NCBI RefSeq assembly: GCF_010389155.1
Contig: NC_057761.1
Coordinates: 8,310,501 to 8,374,500 of the forward strand
Length of the DNA: 64,000 nucleotides
DNA from: Erigeron canadensis
Lineage: Eukaryota > Streptophyta > Magnoliopsida > Asterales > Asteraceae
Direction: 5' to 3'
Part shown: positions 1 to 10,130 of the stretch, piece after piece
Layout: each line of letters opens with the position of its first letter
Position numbering within the stretch: position 1 is the first letter of the stretch
Made by a program: the position numbers and the translations under genes
Notes under the pieces: generated by a model
What the model was told of the DNA's origin: nothing
Databases searched by the model: none
Seen by the model: the letters and a program-made list of their open reading frames with translations, nothing else

Positions 1-1
1 T

Positions 2-622
2 GGTGATCTTCAGATGGCAGCTGTTTTACCCACAATTCACCAATTGCCAGAATCTGTTAGAGTTGAAACACCTTATGATTCCTCTGGCACTGTGAAATCT
101 GAATCCACTAAGACCAACCCTGTTGAGGTTAAAATTGGAGCTAAGAAGGCTAAAGCTTCAGTTAAAAAGGAATCTGGTGACAATCCTTTACCTCATAAGT
201 CAAATGAGTCCTCAACTCTAAAGACTAGAACCCCCGCTGAGCCCAAGTCCATAGGCCAGCAGCCTGATGAAAAGAACATTTTGTTAAAAATGGAGAATCA
301 ACTCCAAAATTTGTCAAGGCAGGTACAAAGTTGTACTGCCAGAATTAAAAATTTAGAAGGAGGTGCATCCTCCTCTGTTGAAAAACAAAATGTCAAAACC
401 CTTCCTCAAAAACAAAAGATAAAACAATCAGCTCAGAAAGGAGCAAATATCGAAAAGAAAAAGGAGGTCAATGCTCCACTAAAACCAATGGTTTTTACTC
501 TAGAAACTAAAGAGAACCCTCCAGTTTCTTCATCTATTTCAACACCCAGTCAAGCATCTGGGACTTCTCAGAAGAAGTCCAGTGGACCCATCAAGAAAAG
601 ATGGGTTCACAAAAATAACTAA
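2..622 (+). pseudogene. gag: E1 gag, C-terminal tail (cut by window edge)
   Basis: An open frame of about 207 codons runs from the window edge to a TAA at 620-622. It is Lys-, Ser-, Pro- and Gln-rich, has a short helical stretch near residues 95-115 that could form a coiled coil, and ends in a basic segment (KKRWVHKN). It aligns by eye with the tail of the E2 gag, where the same segment follows a UBN2-type gag and a CCHC knuckle, so I read it as the low-complexity gag tail. The first in-frame ATG (14) is probably not the true start, because the frame is open upstream. The following pol frame is offset by -1 and opens only at 619, inside the last gag codons. This stretch itself has no stop or frameshift. 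Confidence 0.75.
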
Positions 623-3600
623 TCAATTACTTGGGTGTGCAGGGCGATCGAAATAAAAATATTTGGTATCTGGACAGCGCAGCTGGCCGGACTATGACCG
701 GATGTAAGCCCCTGCTGGAAGAGTTCACTGTTTGCAATGGACCAGCAGTGACATTTGGTAATGATGGAAGTGGGAAAACTGAAGGATATGGTGTTGTTGA
801 CAATGGGCAGATTCAGTTCACTAAGGTTGCATTTGTCAATGGTTTGAAATATAACCTGATAAGTGTCAGTCAACTTTGTGATGATGGATATAGGGTACTG
901 TTCGACATTGCTCAAGGCACTGTTTTTAACAAGGATTGGAAGGTAGTCATGATTGCACCAAGAAAAGGGAATGTGTACATCATGAACATGGAGCCTGCTC
1001 CAAAAGAGCATTGTTTCTATGTCAAGGCTGATGAGGACACCAACTGGCTGTGGCATAAACGGTTATCCCATCTTAACTTCAAAAATATTAACAAGTTGTC
1101 AAGAAAGCAACTGGTTGATGGGATACCTTTTTTTTCCTTTAAAAAGGAGAAGCCATGTCCAGGGTGTGAAATGGGCAAAAAGAAAATAGCCAGTTTTAAG
1201 ACCAGGCAGAATTTCAGCATCACTGAACCTCTTCACATGCTTCATATGGATCTTTTTGGTCCAGTGAATGTTCAAACTAAAGCTGGTAAGAGATACACTT
1301 TAGTTGTGGTCGATGAATACACCAGATTTTGTTGGGTGATATTTATCAGATCAAAGAGTGATGCATCTGGTGAAATTATCTCTCTCATCAAGCGAATTAA
1401 GCTCAAGTTTACCAAGAAAGTGTGTCAGTTGCGAAGTGATAATGGTACAGAATTCATGAATAAAGAATTGGAGACATTTTGCACTGATGCTGGCATTTCT
1501 CAAAACTTTTCGTCAGCTCGTTCTCCAGAACAAAATGGTGTGGTTGAAAGGAAGAATCGCACATTGATTGAAGCTGCCAGAAGTATGTTATCTGAATCTG
1601 GTCTTCCCACCTGTTTTTGGGCTGAAGCCGTGGCAACTGCATGTCACACCCAAAACCGGTCAGTTTATGTCAAAAGACACAGGAAGACTGCCTATGAAGT
1701 TCTAAGGAATCGTAAACCAAATATTGGATACTTTCATGTATTTGGTTGTCCAGTTTACATTTTAAACGATTCCAGTCAGTTGGGAAAATTTGATGCAAAA
1801 GCTGACGAAGGTGTCTTTGTGGGGTATTCAAATATTAGAAAAGCCTATAGAGTTTATAATTATAGACTCCAAAAGGTACATGAGACAATTCATGTCACGT
1901 TCGATGAATCAAATGAAGAAATCAACAAAAGACCAACCCTTGATTTATCTTCAGTTGTCCCAGTTGATTTTGGTGTATCTGATCAGGTTCATCAATCAGA
2001 TAGTACACCAGAAAATGTTTCCAGACATCAAGTCTTGGAACCAGTAATGGAAAAGAAGAACTTGTGTGACACCTCATTTTATCCTTCTATCAGTTTTAAA
2101 CTACCTGAAAAACTGGTAATTGGATCTGATGTGCGTGCCACAACAACATCAGAACCAGTTCAAGCTTCTCCAGTTCTTCAAGATATACCTTTGTTTGAAG
2201 ATAATCATGTCAACTCTTCAGTTGACATTGATGATGAAGTTGAAGTAGTTTGGACTGATCCTCCTCCAGTTGCTGCATCTGTTGGAGATCATCAAGTGTC
2301 TTGCACTGATGTTGTATTATACCAACCTAGTCAATACACTAAATGGACTGCTGCTCATCCCATTGAGCAGATTATTGGCAATCTAGATAGTGGGGTTCAG
2401 ACTAGAAGAGCCACAAGTGATCAATGCTTGAACATCACCTTCTTATCACTGATTGAACCGAAGAAGATTGACGAGGCTATGGCAGATCCAAGCTGGGTTG
2501 AAGCTATGCAAGAGGAACTCAACCAGTTCGAAAGGAACAACGTTTGGGAGCTTGTTCCTTGTCCTCCAGGGTTAAAGAGAGAACCCATTGGAACGAGGTG
2601 GGTCTACCGGAACAAGATGGATGAAGATGGCAACGTTATCAGGAACAAAGCTAGATTAGTTGCCAAGGGTTATTGTCAAGCAGAAGGTGTTGATTTCGAT
2701 GAAACTTTTGCTCCTGTTGCAAGACTTGAGGCCATCAGAATTTTCTTAGCTTATGCTGCTCACTTGCAATTCAAGGTCTTCCAGATGGATGTAAAAAGTG
2801 CGTTTCTGAATGGCACATTGGAAGAAAAAGTGTATGTTACGCAGACTCTAGGTTTCATAAATGAAAAGCATCCACATTGGGTATATAGACTGAACAAAGC
2901 TTTGTATGGTCTTCGACAAGCCCCAAGAGCCTGGTATGATACTCTAACTAAACATCTTCTCAAAAATGGTTTTCAAAGAGGTGCAATAGATAATACCTTG
3001 TTCATCTTGAAAGAAAAAGGTGATATCTTGCTGGTACAAATTTATGTTGATGATATTATATTTGGGTCAACTGATGATGGAATGTGTAAAAGGTTTTCAA
3101 AAAGTATGTCTCAAGAATATGAGATGAGTTTAATGGGTGAATTAACATTTTTCTTAGGTTTACAAATTAAACAAACCATGGATGGTATTTTTATTAACCA
3201 AGAAAAATATGTCAGAGAGTTGTTGAGAAAATACAAATTTGATTCAATCCCATCAAAAACCACACCTATTTCAGCTCCATTAAATTTGGACTCTGACCCA
3301 AATGGAAAACCAGTGGATCAAAAAGAATATCGTGGAATGGTTGGTTCACTGATGTATTTAACTGCCAGTCGACCAGATATAATGTTTGCAACATGTTTAT
3401 GTGCCAGATTTCAGGCAAATCCAAAAGAATCACACTTGCATGCTGTTAAACGCATTTTTAGGTACCTGAAAGGGTGCCCTAGCCTTGGTCTTTAGTATCC
3501 CAAAGGCTCAGGGTTAGATCTAATGGGTTATTCAGATTCAGATCATGCAGGTTGTAAGATTGATAGAAAATCCACAACTGGTGGATGTCGTTTCCTAGGG

Positions 3601-3987
3601 GGAAAACTGGTGAGTTGGACCAGTAAGAAGCAGACTTCGGTCTCAATGTCTACTGCGGAAGCAGAATACATTTCTGCGGCCAGTTGCTGTGCCCAGATTC
3701 TCTGGATCAAAAACCAGTTACTTGATTATGGCATGAAATTCACAAGAACCCCAATCTTTTGTGACAACACCAGTGCTATTGCTATATCTCACAACCCAGT
3801 GATGCACTCAAAGACAAAGCATATTGATATCAGGTATCACTTTATTCGTAATCATGTTATGAAAGGAGATATTGAAATACATTTCATCCCCACTGATAAA
3901 CAGTTAGCTGATGTTTTTACAAAACCTCTTGATGAAAAAACTTTTAAACATCTCATCAGTGAACTGGGTATGTTAAATCTTCATTAA
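619..3987 (+). pseudogene. pol: E1 pol: protease-like, integrase, reverse transcriptase, RNase H; one stop
   Basis: This polyprotein would carry out processing, integration and reverse transcription in the element's particle. Domains in order, counted from base 631: a protease-like motif WYLDSAAG near residue 12 (the usual Asp-Ser-Gly is Asp-Ser-Ala); a pre-integrase HHCC finger around 140-180 ending CPGC; an integrase core with DLFGP (about 207), SDNGTEF and the [13 protein letters not shown] glutamate motif; an RT from about residue 640 with YVDD at 805-808; an RNase H beginning GYSDSDHAG (about 966) with AEAEY and CDNTSAI; and an end near ADVFTKPL. The reading frame is interrupted once, where Trp has become TAG at 3493-3495 between RT and RNase H. 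Otherwise it is open for 1,119 codons. The first ATG in this frame (694) lies just after the protease motif, so normal expression presumably depends on coupling to gag. Confidence 0.9.
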
Positions 3988-4680
3988 ACTGGAGAGGCCC
4001 TTCAGTTGAGGATGGTCCAGGTGATCCTTGATTGGTTGGAGATTGAACGCCTTGATGTACTCGAAGACTAGTCACTGATCAAATGGATCACATTTTTAGG
4101 GGGAAAAAGACTCAAAATATTTTTCAAATAAATTATTGAAAAATGCAACTGAAGGTCATCAGTTGAAACTGGCATCTAAATTTTCTTTTTTTGCTAGTTT
4201 GGTCTTGTCTCAAAATGGTGGTCAGCCAGATTTCATAACGTTGTGTTTTACTTGGTGGATACTTGTGACACGTGATGTTACTCGAGTGCTAACCTCGCAC
4301 TCACGAACGTCACCTGACATGTCTTACGTGTCAAGACTTTTGCTGAAATGTACTGCACTTTTTATGGGTATTGGTGAAGTTAGTGGGTGAGTGGGAATAC
4401 CAGCCGTCGTAGCATTAAATGCTTGATGGGAAGTATTAAATATTTTTGAATTCTCAAAATTTTGGAAAATAACTTTTTACAAATTATTTCAAATTTTTGG
4501 AGACTAAAATATCTTTTCGTATATTTTGGCAATATTTTACTGCCTATATATACCCCCACCAAAATATCCGTCTCATTTACTTCTCTCAAAATTCCTTCAT
4601 TTACTCTTTCAATCATTCACAATTCGAGATCCTTTTCTCTCTTTCTTCTTTAAGTCCAAACCCTAAATCAAAATTCACAA
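3988..4680 (+). promoter_or_regulatory. E1 pol/post-pol spacer with a plant-type promoter module
   Basis: This non-coding stretch of about 690 bp separates pol from the post-pol ORF. It holds a G-box CACGTG (4269-4274), CTCGAG (4281-4286), ACGTCA (4307-4312) and an ABRE-like ACGTGTC (4326-4332). About 210 bp further on comes a TATATATA box (4545-4552), followed by a pyrimidine-rich leader with an AAACCCTAA-like telo-box and then CACAAATGGCTCC at the ORF start. The same ACGT-element cluster, TATA and leader recur in E2, E3 and E4. Inference: it drives a separate mRNA for the post-pol ORF. A Sirevirus spacer is expected here; promoter activity is not demonstrated. Confidence 0.55.
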
Positions 4681-7600
4681 ATGGCTCCTAAATCTTCTTC
4701 TTCTTCATCTCGTTCTCGTGATGTGAATCTACTCACTGCTGAGTACATTCCATCACAAAATGTTATTCGTGCCACTGGTGCTCCCATAAGTTCTAAACTT
4801 ATTAATTAAATCCAAATAATCCAATGGCATCTCTCAAGGGCTCCAGGCCGCTGACTCTCTTATAGGGAGAATCCAATCCTTTCTTCGGATTTCTCCCCTC
4901 AACGATGCCTTCTCTTTGAATCCACACAAGCTATTTCATGACTACTTGTGTGAATTCTGGTACACTGCCTCTCTTCTGAGGACTGCTCATCCATCTCCTT
5001 TTCTCTAAAGGATGGGTCAGTCCCGTGTACCATCACCACTGAAACATTGAGGGAAGCCCTTAACCTCAATTACTGGAGACAAAATGAAAATCCAGTGGTG
5101 ATTTCCTCCAATATTAATTTCCGCCAGGTCTTCCTTGATATGGGAAATAAGGAGATGGTGGAGGGGGATTGTGAAGACCAAGGGGTCTATTACAATGAAA
5201 GGGCTTTCACCATCCTGGAAGTTCTTTATGGTCCACTTGGTGGAGAGTTTGGGAGGGAGTTCTGGTGGATTGGACCAGATAAACTCCTTTCACAGGCAGA
5301 GATGGCTTACTGCCTCTGGAATGGACTGAGGGTGGACTTTGCAGGTATTCTGTTCAGAAGCCTGGTTTTAAGCTGAAGGGCAACAGGGTCCTTGTTCCCC
5401 TTTTCAAGATCCTGTCCCTTTGTTTCATTCAGATTCTGGGCAGGAAGAGTACAACAACACGCAATCCTTGTTCTCTGTGCCAGAACTGTTGAGGAATCTG
5501 GACAACCTGGTGTCCACTTCTGATGAAGTCCAGATGTCCCCGAGAATGATTTTTGCATTCTCTAAAACTGATGCACCACAATCTGGTGAATCAGAAAGGC
5601 AACTGGGCGGGCCTCAAAATAATGAGGGACCCACCGGTTCGTCTACAAGTAGTAACTGTGGCAGAAGCAGGAGTCCAGGCAGTTCCTAAAGCAAGAAGAT
5701 CCTCTAAAAGCAGGAGATCAAGATCTGGACTTGCTGCACCTGACCAGTCACAATCTGTGATAGTGGTCTCTGAAGCCGCTGCCGGTGATATTGCAACTGA
5801 GGATAGAGCAGTTGTAGTTGAGGCACCAGTCACCTCTGTCCAGGGAGAAGATGCTTCGGCAAGGATCCTCAAACTGATGATACCATTGAGGCAACTCAAA
5901 CTGGTCATCAGGAGTCTGAACAACTTGTTCAGCCACCCCCAACATTTATGGATCTTGGCATAAATGAGTGTGTTTCAGCTTGAGTCTTCGGACTCATCTG
6001 AGACAGAATCTGACCAGGAGATGGCTGATGCAACTGTACTTGATCAGCTCCCTTCTCTCCTTGGTCAACCCCAAGAACCACATGTTTCAGTTTCCCCAAC
6101 TAATGTACAAAGCTTAGATATACCTCCAATATTCACCTCTCGCCAACCACTTTCTTCTATGGGTGTGCCTAGAAATAGACACATCCTAACCCCACCGTCG
6201 CCGTCGTTCACACCTGAGCATTCTCAGCATGAACGACACATTGAATCTCTTCCCTTCATTTCTACAACCCCTCCTCTTCTATCAACTGATGCTACCGCAA
6301 CTGGAGAACCAAATATTGTCATACCTCGTCCAGTTGCACCTGTAGCTTTTTCGGCTGGTCCAGTGACACCTTCTCCTCCGTCATTGGACAGCCATTTGTG
6401 TCTTTCAAGCCGATCTCTCGAACCTTCTCGCGAGGGTGGAAGAGATTCAAAAGACACTCGATAGGAACACCAAGTCCCTCTCCAGGTACCACAAGATCAC
6501 TTGCAAAATATAAAGTGGTTGACCTGGGGATCAACAAGTTCTCTGCCAATGAGGACTTGGTGTTTGGCAAGCTGAACGAGTTAGTGGAATCCTCCAATCA
6601 ACTGGCAACATCTTTAAGGGAGGCATTCGCACTGACTCAATCTGGAGTCACATCTTCAATATCCAACCTGCTGAACAGTACTGTCAGATCTTCAGAGGTT
6701 GATATTAAGAATCTGAAAGGCAGGTGCAAGATTTATGTAACAAACCTGGCCTAGATGTGACTAGCTTGGGCACCAGTTGGCCTCTTCAGTGGGTCTCAAG
6801 ATCGAAGAAACTTTGGCTGCCAGTGAAAACAACTTGATTGAAAAGGATGTCTGAGATCACCAAGATTGCAGCGCCCCAGGTCGATCTCACTCCTATTACA
6901 TCTGAGATTGATCGGTTGAGGTGCAGTCTGGATACACTGGCCAGCAAGGTCTCTGAACATTCAACTGCCATATCGGATCTGACCACTGAAGTTGGCAAAG
7001 GAAGGGAGGTTGTGACTGAAAGTGTTAAGGAAGTCCCTGCAACTGGGCTCTCTTCAGATGATCTCTCAATACTCAACAGATTTTAAGAGTCAAGAGCAGA
7101 CAAGTGGAAATGTAATGACTCAGTCTCAGAGATAAATCATCTTTGGAGGACAGTTCGCATGCTTTGTGAGTCTTCAAAGAGTGCAAGACAATGCAATCAT
7201 GGCAGCCTCTAGATCGCCTGCCCTAGTCATGCTGCGATTTTGAAGCCATCAGGCAGGGACTAGATGCTGCCAAGGGGAAAGGTCGGTACATGCCCCTCAC
7301 ACTCTTGTGAAGACTTCAATAAAGGGAAGGAGATTGTGGTGGCTACCAGTACTGAGGCTGGTGAGCAAGGGTTGAGGTGTTTGATGATGTGGTGGTAGGA
7401 GGTGTTGATAAGGAAAGGCCATTGCTGATGAATCTTTGGAACCGGCCACCGATGCACCAATGTTGGAAACTGGCAATGTCGATTTGTTGCCTCCAGTTAC
7501 TGAAAGCGAGAGTCAGAAGTTAGCAAGAGTGGGATACCTGGTCAAGGAAGGAAGAAACAAATGAAGGCAACCAATTTGAATCAAGAAAAAATCTTCCAAC

Positions 7601-8365
7601 CCCTCTTGTGATATCACTGATGCTCAACTCCTTGGCTTGACACTTGTTGAATACAAGAAGATCAAAGAAGATCCAGAATAGTCAATGCACTGAAGGAGAT
7701 GCTTGAAGTGGAACTGGACAACACTACCAGGATGAGAGCTGAACTGGATGCAAAGTGTTTGAATGTGTCGGTGGAAAAGGCCAGAGAGATTAGGTCTGAA
7801 GGGATTCTCAAGAGAACTGAGCAGTAAGAAGGCGGTCACCAAAGTGTTGAATCCACCCAAGTCCAAAGGAAGAAAACAAAAGGCCTTGCCAAGAGATGCA
7901 AATCTGAGGACTTGGGTAGAACCATCTGAACCACAACTGATGATATTCGAGCTGCTACACAAAAGCTGAGCACGAGCAAAATCAAACTGACAAATGAATC
8001 TGAAGCTCGCACATATTTGTCAGATGTACAGCGTCGAAGGCACAATAGAGGCAGGATTACTGATGTTAAGGTTTCAATCAAGCCTGGTGCCAAGCATTTT
8101 GTTGTTGAGGTACAATACTTTGGTGGGCCTAAGGACAACTGAGAACCCGATGTCATCAGTATGGTCATTCCGAACATGTTGAGATGTTGGGTTGCTGGAG
8201 GGGAGACAGAGGAAAATAAAGTTGAAAGAGGCTGGGAGTACGTATTGCAAAATCTTATCAAGTTCAAGGAAAACATTGAAGAAAGATTAGGCCTTGATCC
8301 TGAGATACTCAGCCAATTTCATCAGTCTCAAAGAGAAGGAAACTGGCGAAGGGCCATCTGTTTAA
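4681..8365 (+). pseudogene. E1 post-pol ORF, left-hand version, riddled with single-base deletions
   Basis: It starts at ATG 4681 after a good leader (product MAPKSSSSSSRSRDV...) and ends at TAA 8363-8365. Compared with the version at 10131-13857 it has many one-base losses. For example, one falls near 4805 and others come every 50-150 bases from about 6400 to 8300, so no frame stays open beyond roughly 170 codons. Loss density rises toward the N gap, which suggests low-quality consensus at a contig end rather than biological decay. Recognisable segments include the conserved N-terminal block (GLSPSWKFF-like), the acidic Ser-rich stretch near 5990-6030, and the KxxREIRSEGILKRTEQ block near 7780. 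Its function is discussed under the better version. Confidence 0.75.
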
Positions 8366-8631
8366 GTTTTTCCTTCTAACTATCTGCTTGTAATTTTGTG
8401 TACTTCTTGTAATTTATTTGTAATTGTAGTATATACAAGTTGCCAGATTGTAACTACAAGTAAGATATCTGATAAGATCTACAAACTTTAAAAAAATCCA
8501 AGACATTTGATGATCTATAAAAGTCTTGGAAACTCAATAGGTTTTATCAAACTCAAGTATTTCAAACTTAAACTTGTATAGAAACAAGTTTGAAATCACT
8601 TGACAATATTTCAGGACAATTAGGGGGAATT
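8366..8631 (+). other. E1 post-pol 3' spacer with hairpin and polypurine tract (left version)
   Basis: It contains repeated TTGTAAT motifs that resemble plant far-upstream polyadenylation elements (about 8390-8430). An inverted repeat follows (TTTCAAACTT ... AAGTTTGAAA, about 8560-8595), and then the polypurine tract TTAGGGGGAAT immediately before the LTR. There is no coding sequence. Confidence 0.6.
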
Positions 8632-8788
8632 TGTTAGGTCCAGTTTAAGCTAAACTGGAGCTCTCCAGTGACATCTGGAGAGCATGAGAATTGTCCGAAT
8701 ATTAGAAGTCCAGTTGCATTGTACAGGTTTAGCAACTGATGACTTCCTCCAGTTGAGATCAGAAGACTAAATCTGAAAACCTTCCATT
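8632..8788 (+). repeat. E1 3' LTR, first 157 bp only (cut by N gap)
   Basis: It begins TGTTAGGTCCAG directly after the polypurine tract and matches the start of the complete LTR at 14131, then stops at the N run. It differs from that LTR by a few substitutions (for example AAGCT against CTACT near base 16) and by several single-base losses. Confidence 0.85.
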
Positions 8789-8888
8789 NNNNNNNNNNNN
8801 NNNNNNNNNNNNNNNNNNNNNNNNNNNNNNNNNNNNNNNNNNNNNNNNNNNNNNNNNNNNNNNNNNNNNNNNNNNNNNNNNNNNNNNN
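8789..8888. other. Assembly gap, 100 N
   Basis: A run of exactly 100 N, the conventional length for a scaffold gap of unknown size. The sequence to its right restarts inside E1 pol, repeating bases 3421 onward. Confidence 0.99.
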
Positions 8889-9444
8889 CCAAAGAATCAC
8901 ACTTGCAGCTGTTAAACGCATTTTTAGGTACCTGAAAGGGTGCCCTAGCCTTGGTCTTTAGTATCCAAAGGCTCAGGTTAGATCTATGGTTATTCAGATT
9001 CAGATCATGAGGTTGTAAGATTGATAGAAAAAATCCACAACTGGTGGATGTCGTTTCCTAGGGGAAAACTGGTGAGTTGGACCAGTAAGAACAGACTTCG
9101 GTCTCAATGTCTACTGCGGAAGCAGAATACATTTCTGCGCCCGTTGCTGTGCCCAATTCTCTGGATCAAAACCAGTTACTTGATTATGGCATGAAATTCA
9201 CAAGAACCCCAATCTTTTGTGACAACACCAGTGCTATGCTATATCTCACAACCCAGTGATGCACTCAAAGACAAAGCATATTGATATCAGGTATCACTTT
9301 ATTCGTAATCATGTTATGAAAGGAGATATTGAAATACATTTCATCCCCACTGATAAACAGTTAGCTGATGTTTTTACAAAACCTCTTGATGAAAAAACTT
9401 TTAAACATCTCATCAGTGAACTGGGTATGTTAAATCTTCATTAA
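8889..9444 (+). pseudogene. pol: E1 pol, RNase H end, right-hand version with frameshifts
   Basis: This repeats 3421-3987: the end of RT, the same TAG in place of Trp (8959-8961), and the RNase H domain. Single-base losses are frequent in the first 350 bases after the gap (for example near 8893, 8905, 8967, 8976, 9068 and 9140). The last part (9256-9444) is clean and encodes the [13 protein letters not shown] and ADVFTKPL segments. The gradient is the mirror image of that in 4700-8788. Confidence 0.8.
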
Positions 9445-10130
9445 ACTGGAGAGGCCTTCAGTTGAGGATGGTCCCGGTGATCTTGATTGGTTGGAGATTG
9501 AACGCCTTGATGTACTCGAAGACTAGTCACTGATCAAATGGATCACATTTTAGGGGAAAAAGACTCAAAATATTTTTCAAATAAATTATTGAAAATGCAA
9601 CTGAAGGTCATCAGTTGAAACTGGCATCTAAATTTTCTTTTGTTTGCTAGTTGGTCTTGTCTCAAAATGTGGTCAGCCAGATTTCATAACGTTGTGTTTT
9701 ACTTGGTGGATACTTGTGACACGTGATGTTACTCGAGTGCTAACCTCGCACTCACGAACGTCACCTGACATGTCTTACGTGTCAAGACTTTTGCTGAAAG
9801 TACTGCACTTTTTATGGGTATGGTGAAGTTAGTGGTGAGTGGGAATACCAGCCGTCGTAGCATTAAATGCTTGATGGGAAGTATTAAATATTTTTGAATT
9901 CTCAAAATTTTGGAAAATAACTTTTTACAAATTATTTCAAATTTTTGGAGACTAAAAATATCTTTTCGTATATATTTTGGCAATATTTTACTGCCTATAT
10001 ATACCCCACTAAAATATCCGTCTCATTTACTTCTCTCAAAATTCCTTCATTTACTCTTTCAATCATTCACAATTCGAGATCCTTTTCTCTCTTTCTTCTT
10101 TAAGTCCAAAACCCTAAATCAAATTCACAA
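9445..10130 (+). promoter_or_regulatory. E1 promoter-like spacer, right-hand version
   Basis: A second version of 3988-4680, with the CACGTG G-box, CTCGAG, ACGTCA, ACGTGTC, TATATATA and the CT-rich leader in the same order and spacing. It ends at ATG 10131. Confidence 0.5.

Noticed and set aside
619..1056. Minus-strand ORFs of 60-150 codons opposite pol and the post-pol ORFs throughout the window
   Set aside because: They are antisense shadows of the conserved coding frames and show no domain of their own.
8634..8921. Minus-strand ORF spanning the N run
   Set aside because: It exists only because the N bases are read through; it is antisense to the LTR and pol.
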